From Eonycteris spelaea (lineage: Eukaryota > Chordata > Mammalia > Chiroptera > Pteropodidae), in contig PUFA01000181.1 of NCBI GenBank assembly GCA_003508835.1, positions 2,852,001 through 2,916,000 on the forward strand: a DNA stretch of 64,000 nucleotides, given 5' to 3'. The translations under genes were made by a program, and so were the position numbers. Below the pieces are notes generated by a model that made no database searches, had not been told where the DNA came from, and was given only the letters and a program-made list of their open reading frames with translations. Below, piece by piece: positions 1-10,329 of the stretch; position 1 is the stretch's first letter, and every line of letters starts with the position of its first letter.

Positions 1-940
1 CCTTCCTCACTGACCATGTACCTCAGGCACCTGGCAAGCCCAAGTTACATGGGGACTGTTGTTGCAGGGATAAAAATTCTATAACTCTTTTCTTGCTAGA
101 AATCACCAATACAATCCTTAGTTCAGCAGATATAGTTTTCCATATAGGTTATAAACATAAGACATACAGTTTGGTAAGGGGTGGGGGACCTGTGTCTTTG
201 TGTCTATATATATATATATGTAAAGTGTATATATATAAGTGGACATAGTTATAAAACTGCACCTCCTGTGAGAACCTCATTACACATGATGAAGTTCTGA
301 ATTTCAGCCTCTGATGATCTTTCCTTTGGTAGTTGGTTCATGGAGCCCAAGGTCTGGGCTGGGTCTGCCAGGGTTTCCTGAGACATCAGGAATGAGAGGC
401 ATCACCTCCGAGGGAGGGGCTGAAGGTGGCACACTGTTAGATTCAGGGCAGGATGGCGAAGTGGCCTCTGGCAAAAGCCAAAATGCCACCTGCACATGTG
501 CTCCAAGATGGCTGGTCATCCCAGCCTCTTAGGTGAGCCTCATCTGTTCCTCTGAGTTCTGCTTCCTCCAAGAATGGCAGGGGGGCCTTTGGACCTCTCC
601 AAATGACTAGGATTCCACAGAGCCAAGCTCCCATGGGGCACTGTTCCATTGTTGCTAATGAAGGATTCGCTTTGAGCACGTTAACCGCCTGGCTGGATGG
701 ATGCTGTCCGTGGCTGCTCGGTAGGGGCTGGCTGGGACAGCTGGGTGAGGTGTGCTAATCCCCTCCAGCTTGGGGCTGTACACTTTGGGTTTATAATTCA
801 CGGGGCATGGCCCAGACAGCAGCCGAAACCTTTATCAGCCTCTGCCTGAACCCCAGCAGATCCTCCACTTATAAAAAAAGAAAAGAAATTCTGTTCCTTG
901 GTGGACATGTGGCAGTGCTGGGTGCTGGTCCCCTGGGCCC
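1..940 (-). other. RTN4RL1: 3' UTR of RTN4RL1 (partial)
   Basis: This stretch follows the RTN4RL1 stop codon (941-943) on the minus strand and is inferred to be 3' untranslated sequence. I see no coding similarity. It contains an AT-repeat block at about 203-240 (TATA-type dinucleotides in two runs), which would be AU-rich in the transcript. No AATAAA on the minus strand was noticed here, so the polyadenylation site probably lies before position 1. The out-of-frame extension of the coding ORF, created by the frameshifts near 1030-1042, runs into this region and stops at 798. Confidence 0.7.
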
Positions 941-2260
941 TCAGCGGAGAGTGACCGCCAGCCCCAGTATCCAGGCCAGGACTGAGGCTCCCAGAGAACT
1001 GCCCAAGGAGGCCTGCTGCACCCCACTGGGGCACGAATGGGGTCCTGCGGGCACACTTGCCCTTCCTCTTCGGGCGAGCGGTGGGCATGATGTCAAAGCT
1101 GAACTTGTGCTGGTAGTCGGGGGCGTAGTCCTGCAGCTCATGGGCCTGTTTCCCGGCGCCCGCCTTCGAGACCTGATTGCGATTCCTGTGGCTGGTGCAG
1201 TTCTTGCCTGGCTTCCTGTAGCCTGTCCGGGAGCCAGGCAGATGGCCATGTGGTGGCCCTTGTCCCTGGCGGGGCCACGGGTGGTGGTGTTCCTTGCGGG
1301 CGGCCCTATCCGTGGTGGTGAGCGTGTGTGACTTGATCTGGTGCGGGGATGCTGGCCCCGTGCAGTTCCGGAAGTCCTCGGCACTCAGCAGCTTCAGGTC
1401 CTGCCCCTGCCGCGGCTCAGGTGACACGCAGGGGACAGCAGAGCTGGAGCCACGGAACCTCCGAAGCCATTCCCACAGGGAGCGTGCCCTGCAGCCACAA
1501 TCCCAGGCATTCCCGTTGAGGCGGAGGAATTCCAGGGCCCCCAGGGGTGCCAGGCAGTCGCCCTGCAGCTCCGAGAGGCTGTTGTTGAAGAGGAAGAGGG
1601 TGGTGAGCCGGCGGAGGTCGTGGAAAGCCCTGTGGTGGACCCACTGCAGCTGGTTCTCATGTAGCAGCAGCCGGTCCAGGTTCACCAGCCCCCGGAAGGT
1701 GTCCTGGCCCAGGCTCCACAGCTTGTTGCCATGGAGAAACAGGTGGCTGAGGTTGACCAGGTCCACAAAGATGTCGTCCTGCAGGTACTCGATGTGGTTG
1801 TCCTGCAGGTAGAGGTACTGCAGGCTGTGCAGGCCGCTGAAGATGCCCTCAGGCAGGGCACTGAGCCCACACTTATAGAGGTAGAGGGCGTGGAGCTTCA
1901 CCAGGCCTTGGAAGGTCTCAGGTGCTAGCGTCCGCAGCTGTCGGTTGTCACCAAGGTCCAGCTCCTCCAAGTGCACGAAGCCCTCGAAAGTGTTGGGGTC
2001 GATAAAGGTTATGTTGTTGGAGTAGATCCACAGGGTGACCATAGCCGGGCTGAAGTGGCCCTGCTGGAGGAGAGTTATGCGGTTGTTTTGCAGGAAGATA
2101 CGCTCGCTATCCTCCGGGATGCCCTCAGGGATGGCGGCAAAGTTGTGCGCCTGGCAGCTGACTGTCATGGGTGCCGGATAACACACGCAGTCCCGCGGGC
2201 AGCCACTTCCCAGGGGCAGCTCCCCCGCCATCAGCAGCAGCAGCAATTCCACACAGCACC
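941..2260 (-). CDS. RTN4RL1: RTN4RL1 (Nogo receptor-like 1 / NgR3), coding exon 2, with C-terminal frame breaks
   Basis: The minus-strand translation matches RTN4RL1, a neuronal GPI-anchored leucine-rich-repeat receptor. The family (NgR1-3) works in restricting neurite growth, and NgR3 with NgR1 is known to bind chondroitin sulfate proteoglycans. Numbering assumes exon 1 supplies about five residues. A hydrophobic signal core ([15 protein letters not shown]) is followed by an LRRNT cap with Cys 25, 29, 31 and 40, about eight LRRs ([36 protein letters not shown] and so on), and an LRRCT cap starting [14 protein letters not shown] basic, proline-rich stalk follows. N-glycosylation sequons are visible (NNIT, NLSH, NNSL, NCTG). 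The expected C-terminus ends LGLAVTLR with its stop at 941-943, but it is two frame steps away from the LRR frame because of single-base losses near 1039-1042 and 1028-1031. Read straight through, the LRR frame runs on to 798 with an unrelated tail. The ORF upstream of 2260 is intron read-through. Confidence 0.95.
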
Positions 2261-2290
2261 CTGTGGGGAGAGAGCACAGCCAGGTCAAGC
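2261..2290 (-). other. RTN4RL1: Splice acceptor of RTN4RL1 exon 2
   Basis: On the minus strand the sequence just before the exon reads CTCTCTCCCCACAG, a pyrimidine tract ending in AG at 2262-2261. The next bases (GG TGC TGT) complete a glycine codon and continue with CysCys, matching the known family start in which exon 1 ends after MLRK plus one base. This sets the exon boundary and shows that upstream open frame is not coding. Confidence 0.9.
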
Positions 2291-2635
2291 TTGCTTGCCG
2301 GGAAGCCGGAGATGGGAGGGGCGGGGCCGGACACGTGCCCTTCTTGCCCGGTGGGGCTCTGTTCTGTCTGCTGCGTTCAGTTGTCTGAGATGGTGGTCCT
2401 CTGAGGGCCTGGTTTCTAATGAGAGGAAGGTAGGGGTTAGACCTAAGCCAGGACCCCATCTGGCTCCCCACGCCTCATTATCCCACTAGGGGTTCTATCC
2501 CCAGCCTGAGAAGTGAGGTAAGGTTGGAGTGAAGGCTCTGATTCCCCTACACATAGCCCTAGCCCAGCCTCCATTCCCCCACCCCCACCCCCTCAGGCTC
2601 TGTCAGCCCTGCTGGGGTTGGGGGTCAGCCAGCTC

Positions 2636-2955
2636 TGGTTCCTATCTCAGCTCTGCCACTCACTCGCAGTTATCCGTGTGAACAGACAGCAGTGCAGACT
2701 CCTAACCAACTAAGTATCTCATATGGAGTCCCTAGGAGTCTCTTTATTTAAATTATTCCCCAAAACAAGTGAAGCATGCACGCATGACACCAAAGTTCAT
2801 CTCAAAAGAGGTCTCATTTACAGTGCCTCTCACTGTCCTCAAATATGTGACACCCCTCTGTGCCTCAGTTTCCTCATTTCTAAATAGTAATAGTTGTCCG
2901 TCGCTGAGCTGTGAGGAGGTACTGAGAGGGCACAGGTGTTAGAAGGGCTGGGGTA
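2636..2955 (+). repeat. MIR SINE fragments
   Basis: The piece around 2640-2670 resembles the MIR tRNA-derived head (CTCAGCTCTGCCACTCACT). The piece around 2856-2950 matches the MIR core (GTGCCTCAGTTTCCTCATTT followed by an AATAGTAATAG-like stretch). The two are separated by about 190 bases of other sequence that may be an insertion. Confidence 0.6.
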
Positions 2956-3094
2956 GGCACCAGGGCTGGTGAGCTCTGGGGTCCACCAAGCTGCCAGGTG
3001 GAGGCTGCCCACCATTCAGGTCCACCTCCGGCCCCTCCCCTCTCCCTACCGCACTCTGGCTCCCAGGCTGTGGCGGCAAACCAGGCCTTGCCTC

Positions 3095-3285
3095 GTGACT
3101 CTCCGGAGCGTTTCCTCTGTCGTTTCCCTCTAATTGGGCATTAATTAGGCATTCGTTAATGGATCCTTAAAATAATTTATTTTCGGATGTGTCCAGCCTG
3201 TGGTCGGATAATAGCCCCGTGCTCATTATCGGAGCAGCCTCATTATGGACGATAGTCATTACCTGCCTTTTTCCAGGGTCGTGGC
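3095..3285. promoter_or_regulatory. Candidate intronic enhancer, homeodomain-motif cluster
   Basis: A compact run of homeodomain cores is visible: TAATTG (3131), TTAATTAG (3141), GTTAATGG (3155), CATTATC (3223), CATTATGG (3241) and TCATTACC (3256), in otherwise unique, repeat-free sequence. It lies less than 1 kb upstream of exon 2. This density of TAAT-type cores in a GC-rich neighbourhood is typical of developmental conserved non-coding elements. Enhancer function is inference; conservation was not measured. Confidence 0.4.
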
Positions 3286-3599
3286 TGCCCCTGGCGGCCC
3301 AGCAGGCGCGCCAGTGTTGGGGGGACAGGCTCCAGGCTCATCACTGCCCGAATTGGACTTCTGCCCTTCCCTTCCCGCATGGCCAGCTGGGCGTCTCAGG
3401 AGAGCTTGGGGCTAGGGGCAGCTCGGCCGATCCTCCCAGCTGTGCCCAGAGTGTGCAGGACAAGAGAACAAACCCTTCCAGCCTCTCCCGCCAGCCCTAC
3501 TCCCAGGCTCACCTCCACGGCCCAGCCAGGTTCCCAGACCTGCTGCTGCCCCAGCTGCTGCCCAGGATTGGGTGGGCCTCCCCACCACTCCCACCCCCT

Positions 3600-3805
3600 C
3601 AGTTCTGGTAGAAATGACATTGTAAATAAATGACAGCTCCCAGCTACTGGGGGTTATGGGCTCCCAGAGAGTGGCAGCTGGTTTTCATCCTCCTGTAATC
3701 ACCCGGCTTCGACCTAACGTTTTCCAACCCATAAAACTCATCACACATAATTTGGTTTTTGCATAATAGGGTTCAGTTGTGATTTTGGAGCAATTATGAC
3801 CTTGG
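3600..3805. promoter_or_regulatory. Candidate conserved non-coding element
   Basis: Repeat-free sequence with AT-rich cores: GTAAATAAATGACAG near 3621, CATAATTTGG near 3746, GCATAATAGG near 3761 and GCAATTATGAC near 3790. It directly precedes a GGT repeat. It may form one regulatory unit with the cluster about 400 bases away at 3.1-3.3 kb. Function is inferred only. Confidence 0.3.
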
Positions 3806-3842
3806 TGATAGTGGGTGGTGGTGGTGGTGGTGGCGGTGGCAG
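3806..3842 (+). repeat. (GGT)n microsatellite
   Basis: About eight near-perfect GGT triplets followed by GGCGGTGGCAGTG. This is a simple repeat, and the G-doublet runs could form weak quadruplex structure. Confidence 0.85.
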
Positions 3843-4559
3843 TGCAGCTGTGGGACCCTTTCTGGGTCAGGCCATATTCTATTCAGCCCCTGTAGTACCT
3901 TCAGTCATTGTGACTACTGGATAGCCTGCAGCCTGCAGGCCAGGCCCAAGGCTGGTGCCTCCTCATCCTGTTCCCCCTCTGTAACATGAGCAGGAGATGG
4001 TCGCCATACCTCCCCTTCTTTCCATGTGGAGGCCTGGGTCTGTGTTCCAGCCCCCTCCCCTCCGCCCACCTCAGTCTGGCCAGGAGACCCCAGTCCTAAA
4101 GGGAGGGCAGGAATGTAACGGGATAGGAGCCTGGACCCCAAACCCCAGCTGACTCTCGGAGGCTGCCCACTGCCTTGAGCCTCCAACACTCAGGCCTGGG
4201 AAGAGGCCCAATCCACATTGGCTGCACCTTCTAGAGCCTGACACTCCCTTTCCCCATTCAGCTCTGCTCCTCACCCCTGCCCTGGCTGCTGTCTTCCAGG
4301 AACCCTGCTCCAGGGACGGGTCCCCCTGCCACTCTGAGGGAGCCCAGGGTCCCCTCCTTGCTCAAGGGAGTTCGTGATTTTCACTGTACTGAAGGGCCAG
4401 GGCATGGCCATAATCTGTGCCTGTGGGATACATAGTGCTATACCAACCACCCTACCTCCAGGGTCCTGCAAAGACAAAGGTATTTCTTTCCCTTAAGTCC
4501 GGCAGCAGAGAGCTGCTCATGGCTCATGAGAAGCGGGGCGGGATGAGCTGGGGCAGGCT

Positions 4560-4665
4560 CAGCACTAATACTACTTGACATTTGTACAGTTTATGGAGTT
4601 GACAAAGTGCTTCTGTTCTCATTCCTCTGATCCTCAGAACTACCCTGTGGGGGGGGGGCGGGGGA
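4560..4665 (-). repeat. MIR-like SINE fragment
   Basis: The order TGACATTTGTACAGTTTATG, then AAAGTGCTTCTGTTCTCATT, then TGATCCTCAGAACTACCCTG follows the reverse complement of the MIR 3' half. It is bounded by a G-run (about 4650-4665) with no other similarity. Confidence 0.45.
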
Positions 4666-4669
4666 GAGG

Positions 4670-6430
4670 TTCTCCTGCCCCCTGACCTAGAATAGGGACA
4701 GACAGCACTTCTGCCTGTAATTGTGGCTCTGTCTCCTTAGGGCTCCAGGATGAGGTTCTCTGAAATGATCCCTAGAGAAGCTAGGGGGCCCAAGGAGAGC
4801 CACATACATTCCTCCCTTAAACAGGTGATCCCAGGGGATGTTAGGGCACCGGGGAAACCAGGAGAAGATCCCGGTTTGGGCGAAAAGGCCGACTGCCCAA
4901 AAATCTAGCTGTGAGCTTAGCAGCTGCCAAGTTACATTTTGGCAGGTGGGAAGGGTCAGATAGTAGGACGTGGGGTGAAGGCAGGACCCAGGGCAGGAGC
5001 CCAGCCAATGCTTGGAGCTGCTTTCCATCCTTCAGTACTGCCTAGATGCCAGGGGACCCATGCCAGGGAAGCTGCCCCTCCCACTACGCACTGGGAGTAG
5101 GTCTCAGCTGAGTCTGCTTCTTCACCCTGGAAGCTAGTCCTATCTCCAAGCCCTGGATCAACACTCCCAGCCTATACCCCCTGCCTCTGACACCCCCGCC
5201 TGAGCCAGTGGGTGCTCTGGCCCTGGACTGTTGCCCTGCCCAGTTCCTTCCTAGGGAGGCTGGCACTGCATTGCCAAGCCTTCTCCTGTGCTCCCTCCAT
5301 GAGGCCCATGGGAACCCGACCCACTGATTGGTTATTAATGCACTAACAAGGAGGTTGGTGCCCTTGCTATGCATTTTAAGATTGCAAGTTAGCAGGGATC
5401 CAAGTCTCCATGTAGGAGCCTTGTGCCCCCTCCCATCAGTCTCCTTGGCTCCCTCCTGGGTGGGGAAGGGGTTGCTCTGACTGAGGGGCTGAAGAAAGCA
5501 AGGCTGGGTCTCCGTCGTCACTCTCTGGTCTTCCTCAGGCTCTGCTTCCTCCTCCTCCTCCTTCAGGGGCATGCACCCAACTAACTGCTCTGCTTGGCTA
5601 CACTCGAACCTCTCGGCCTCCCACACATCTGAGTTCTCCTGTGTCTCTGCAGCCTCATTCATTCTTCCTCCATTCAACACTTGCTGCCAGAATCCTGGAG
5701 TGTCCAGGGTCCCAGGGTAGAGAGGGGCCCAGGATGAACTGGGAGAGTCCTTGTGGACTAGCGGATTGGTGGAGGGGGAGGGGCTGTCTCACAATACGAC
5801 GCAGTCTGGGCAGGTGCTGGGCCCAAAGTAGGCATCTGGGGGTAGGGGTGTGGGGGAAAGGGGGTAAGGCTCCTGCTGCCCTGTGCCACCTCCTCCATGA
5901 AGCCCTCTGCTCCCCTACCAGCACAGAGGATGTGCAGAAATGGAGAGCCAGTATTGTTTTCATGTCCTCCTTCCTGCAACCCCCAAAACCTCTCATCTGC
6001 TGGGCAAGGACCTGTGGGGGCAGGCGCAAGTGACCTGAGCATGGGCAGGCACCTAACCCAGTCCACTCAGCAGCCCACTTGTTAGATGTGCTTATGAACA
6101 GTCCCATGGTGGCTGAACCTGGCAGGATGGGAGGAAAGAGCATTCAAGGTAGTGAGCACAGGATGTGCAAAGGTACTAATGTGGGAAGCAGGTGGCAGGC
6201 CCTCATCTTACCCCAGCCCCTCTCTCAGCCTGTAAGTAGCCAGAGATGCCAAAGAGGCTATAATACCAGCTCAGCTGGGCCGGGGGAACCCCGGGCTGGC
6301 GAGACCAGAGAGCTTCTCACTGGGACCAGCACTGACAGGGCCCCGCCTAGTCCCAGGGTAGACAGCCAATGTGGAAGGGGCCCTACACCTTCCCCACCCT
6401 GGAAGCAGGAAGGGAGCTGAGCAAGGAGAA
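4670..6430. other. Unique intronic sequence, nothing recognised
   Basis: GC-rich sequence with several short open frames on both strands. None has domain similarity, codon-usage character or splice context that I can support. A CTTCCTCCTCCTCCTCCTTC pyrimidine run lies near 5545-5565. Confidence 0.5.
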
Positions 6431-6439
6431 CCAAGCCCT

Positions 6440-6650
6440 CAGTCTGTGCCAGTTTCTTTACATGGAACCCTTACACCATCCCCATCCCCCATGGGTGCCA
6501 TGCCATTTGATGGAGTAGGACGGCAAGGCGCACAGAGGGGAATGGTTGGCCAAGGCCGTGCAGCTGGGGAGCCAGGCAGTGGAGCCGCCTCATCTGAGGC
6601 TGGTCAACCCTCCCTGGCACCAAGGTCTCGGGCCTCATCTGGACCTGAGT
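6440..6650 (-). repeat. MIR-like SINE fragment
   Basis: Successive motifs match a reverse-complement MIR: CTGTGCCAGTTTCTTTACAT, ACGGCAAGGCGCACAGAGGG, and TTGGCCAAGGCCGTGCAGCT followed by GGGGAGCCAGGCAGTGG. It is diverged. Confidence 0.45.
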
Positions 6651-7083
6651 CTTGACACCAGGTAGTCCCTAAAGGGGGTCCCCCGCCCTATGGCTTAGAG
6701 ACTGGTCAGCCATGTGGTCAGTTCTGGCTCTGCAGCCTGCCCTCCCCCTGAGCAGGGCAGAGATCCCCTCTGCCCCAGACTCTCCAGATGCTCCTCTCTA
6801 AGCCAATCGATGCTAACTGAATGGCTCTGCTGGTCAGATAATGGCCTCAGGCCAGGCTGTGCTCATAGAGCTACTGGCGCCTCAGGCCACTTGGCACTGT
6901 TCCTCTGTGCTGCACCCAAGTGCAAGCCACTTCCTAGTGAGCTTCCCCCCTTCCTCAGCCTGACCCAGCCCCAGAGACAAGGAAGCCTGCCAGGGCAGAG
7001 CTGGGCTACCTGCCCTGGCCCCCACTGCTGGACATGGGGGATTGGGCAGGGCAGCCGATGTCTCCCTGTCCCATGGCACAAGG

Positions 7084-7235
7084 CAGTGGCATGAGCACAG
7101 ACTTTGAAGCCAGAGATCTGGGTCCCAGCTCCTCAGATTAGTAAGCCGGTTCCCTTGCTGGTGTGAGCCTCATTTTCATCACCTACAAAATGGGTACGAT
7201 CCTTTAAAATTGCAGCCTGGCTCTCTCTGTCTGCA
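7084..7235 (+). repeat. MIR SINE
   Basis: Head-to-core order of a sense MIR: GCATGAGCACAGACTTTGAA, then CTGGGTCCCAGCTCCTCAGA, then GAGCCTCATTTTCATCACCT followed by ACAAAATGGG. Confidence 0.65.
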
Positions 7236-7249
7236 GACACCTGTATCCA

Positions 7250-8160
7250 CCTGTTTCCCTCATATCTCCACCTGTAAAACACAATCTGTCCAAAGCTGAG
7301 CTGCTGTTCTCCCTGCCCCACAAGCCGCCTCCATCTCAGAGGACGGCAGCTCAGCTCTTTCATTCTAGCTGCTCAGGCCAGGAACCTCAGATATTGACTC
7401 CTTTCTCTGTCATGTCATACCCAATCCATTAGAAATCCTGTCAGCTCAACCTCAGGACCTATCTGGAATCCATCTGCTTCTCTCGACCATCACCCTGGTC
7501 TGGGACACCATTGTCGTTCGCCTGGACTATCACATTAGCCTGAGTGGTCCCTGTGCTCGCACCTTACCCCAACATCTCTGCTGGCACAGCAGCAAACGTG
7601 TGAGTCAGAGCGTGTGGCTCCTCTGCTCAGCCACTCCATGGCTCCCATCACACTCAGTCAGTCCTTACCTTACTCCCAAGGCCTTACCGTGGCCCAGAGG
7701 CTGCCTGCCCTGGGCCCGCTTCCTCTCCTTCTCCCCCTCACTCCCTCCCCCAGCCTCACTTTTCTCCTTGCTGTTCTCTCACAAGCTAGGCACGCCAGCT
7801 CCAGCCCTGTGCGCATGCTGTTCCTTCTACCTGGGGCACTTCCCAGGATATCTGCAGGGCTCCTCCCCTTACCGTTCTGGTCTCCCCCTGCCTCCCCTTC
7901 TCAGTGAGGCCTTCCCCAGCGGCTGATTTTAAATGGGTCCCTTCTGTTTGTTTTTCCCCATTACATTCATCTTCTTCTAATAAATACCATTTACTTATGT
8001 GTCCTGTTTATTTTCTGTCTCTTCCTAGGAGGACAGTGATTTTTCTGGTGTGTTTCCTGCTGTACCTCCAGGCCTGGAACAGTGCCCAGCACACAGTAGG
8101 TGCTCAAGAAGAAAACCTTTGGGCCTGCCTCACAGTAGGTGTTCAGCAAACATAATGGTT
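7250..8160 (+). repeat. L2 LINE 3' region
   Basis: Long sense-strand L2-type sequence: the cytosine-rich segment CTACCTGGGGCACTTCCCAG, then GAGGCCTTCCCCAGCGGCTG, an A/T stretch, and GGAGGACAGTGATTTTTCTG. It ends in the characteristic tail GTGCCCAGCACACAGTAGGT followed by GCTCAAGAAG. A second short copy of the tail (CACAGTAGGTGTTCAGCAAA) follows immediately. Short open frames inside are repeat-derived. Confidence 0.7.
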
Positions 8161-8589
8161 CTTATTAGAACTGAGGCCTCCAAGGTGAGAGCAACTCAGC
8201 CTTGGCTTCCTCCCAAGAGCCCCTTGGCCACCGCAGAGGTGACATACAGTGAAGAAAACTCTGAAAGGGAGGATGTTCACCTGGCCTGTCTGAGCAGGAG
8301 CGGGGGACGGTTAGGGGGCAAGATGACAGGTTTTCCTGGGACTCAGGGGTTTCCCTCAAACTCAGGACTTTCAGTGTTAAAACTGGAATGCCCTAAACAA
8401 ACTAGGACAAGTTAGTCACCCTACCTGGGAGCCAGGACTGTGCCCTCGACCTCCACAAACACACACAAAGTCTCTGGACATAGGAGGAGGGGACAAACAG
8501 ACAGGCATGAAGCATGAGTTTTCTCCAGACACCTAAATCTCAGGCTCAGTGCCTGCACCTCACATGCAGTCCTGGGCCCAGATGGAGCC

Positions 8590-8705
8590 TGCGTGTGTGA
8601 GTGTGTGTGCCTGTGTGCATGTGCACCTGTGTGTTTAAGTACGTACATGCTGTGCACGTGTATGGATGGATTTGAGTATACACGTGTGCATACGGACACA
8701 CGTCT
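8590..8705 (+). repeat. Degenerate TG-rich simple repeat
   Basis: Alternating purine-pyrimidine sequence rich in GTGTG and TGTGCATG steps, ending in CACGTGTGCATACGGACACA. It has Z-DNA-forming character and gives rise to cysteine/histidine-rich spurious open frames. Confidence 0.7.
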
Positions 8706-8709
8706 GTCT

Positions 8710-9080
8710 CTGGAGACCATCAAGGGGGCCGGCAGCCAGGCCCTTTGATCCTGCAGCACCCCTGAGCTCCATCCCCGAGCATGCTCCATTATGTACCCAC
8801 TCCAGGTCCCTCCAGCACACCAGGTCACTCTCGGCTAGCTGGGCATCCCCTTATTGGAATAACCTTTTAGCTTTCATCTGCCGCACCCAGTCCCTTGAGC
8901 AGCCTGGCCGGGAAAGCCATGCTAATTGGGCTGTCGCTCTCAGGGGGTCTTGTTGAAGAAACCTCAGGCTCCCCTATTTTCTGCCTATCTGCGTCTACTG
9001 CCTCCTCACTGTGGGGGTCCTTGCATGGGGGGGGGATACTGCCTGGGATGGGACCAGCCCCAGAGCGGGGACATTTTAGC
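8710..9080. other. Unique intronic sequence
   Basis: No repeat or gene recognised. A patch at about 8846-8945 has a CCTTATTGGAATAACC box and a GCTAATTGGGC box that could bind CCAAT or homeodomain factors. This is weak evidence. Confidence 0.3.
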
Positions 9081-9084
9081 TGGG

Positions 9085-9205
9085 CCACCTCTGGCAGGTC
9101 ACTAAACCTCGAGGCCTCAGTTTCCTATTCTGGAACTGGGGCAGGGCATCTGCTTTACTGGGTATTAGAAACATGCAGTGAGGCTGTGCCTCTAAACTAC
9201 TAGGG
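9085..9205 (+). repeat. MIR SINE fragment
   Basis: CAGGTCACTAAACCTCGAGG leads into CCTCAGTTTCCTATTCTGGA, the sense MIR core. Confidence 0.55.
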
Positions 9206-10325
9206 GAAGCAGGGCTGCAGGGAAGAGCTCCCCAAGGGTGATGCTTTGTTTTTCTGCTATTATTAAAAGGGAGCTGCCGCCCATTCCCTTAGGGCTCTCC
9301 CAACCCCCAGGGAACTCTGGCTTTCACCCCTCCCATCCTGGTTCTCCCAGACCAAGAGCTTGGCATAGGGACCGAAGAGATCAGATTCTGAGTCAGGGCT
9401 CAATCCCAAGTTCAAATTTCCTGCTAGGCCTTGGCTGCCCCCAAGGCACAGCAGGTGGGGACATTGTCTTGACCTCTCTACTTTGTCCACCCCCATCTGG
9501 AGCTGCCAGCTATCTGCAGGAAGCCCTGATCATGTGGGGTCTACCTTCACCTTGTGTAGCCACCCATGGGGCTCATAAAATTGTGTCACCTGTTACTCAA
9601 ATTTGCTCCTGGGGTTGGGGACTCCAGAATCTGGGCTGTGGCAGCCCTGACTCCAAGGCTGAGGGCCAAGGGCCTTGAGAGCCAGCTCTTCCTGGGAGGT
9701 TTCAAGAAGGCTCTGGACCCCACTTCCTCCCTCCAAACCCTGTGGAGCCAATTGTCTGTCCCTCCAAACCACAGCAAACTATGGACCCACCAGCAACCAG
9801 ACAGGCCCTCTGAAACCAGAGTGGTATCTTAGGTGTGTTGAATGGGGCAGGGAAACCTCTGTGGGGATGGGACAGCCCTCAGGGGCAAGTGTCCATTGAA
9901 ATCCCAGCCTGGGGGCTCCTCAGGAAGTGTGGGGGGCAGTGGGGAGGAGTGGGGTAAAAGCCTACCAAATCCTGAAGGCCCTGGGACTGTGCAATACAAA
10001 ACAGAAGGTGAAAACTAGCGTGTGAGAATACACAGAAGTCTCTGCAAGATGTTCTTGTTTCTGGTCCCAGGACAGCCACCCCTTCCTTGCTGTCAGTGAA
10101 AGATATTCAGAACTCACATCTGGGTATCAATCGCTCCATTCTGAATCTGTCCTCGAGCTCCTTCATTCATGCAAGAAAAAGCTCTGTGCTTGGTGCTCCT
10201 TCCTACACACAGCCTATATCTAGTAAATGATTAAACAAAAAGAACCAGACAAGCCCAGATTGACAGAGGATAGGTAGGGACACAAGGAGGAGGTAAGATT
10301 GAGATGAATGGAGGGACCGATGTTA
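9206..10325. other. Unique intronic sequence, nothing recognised
   Basis: Short open frames only, with no domain or splice support. The last 200 bases become A/G-rich and grade into the ancient repeat that follows. Confidence 0.4.
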
Positions 10326-10329
10326 GCTT

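Noticed and set aside
2261..2471. Apparent N-terminal extension of the RTN4RL1 open frame beginning MGSQMGSW
   Set aside because: A canonical acceptor (pyrimidine tract plus CAG) sits at 2261 and the family start is supplied by a separate tiny exon. The extension is intron read-through.
807..2489. Plus-strand open frames opposite RTN4RL1 (807-1331, 1294-1812, 1971-2489)
   Set aside because: They mirror the GC-rich coding strand, lack domains, and change frame without splice signals.
3284..3305. Second CTCF-like motif (reverse of TGCCCCTGGCGGC)
   Set aside because: It lacks one G of the core G-run and is a poor match.
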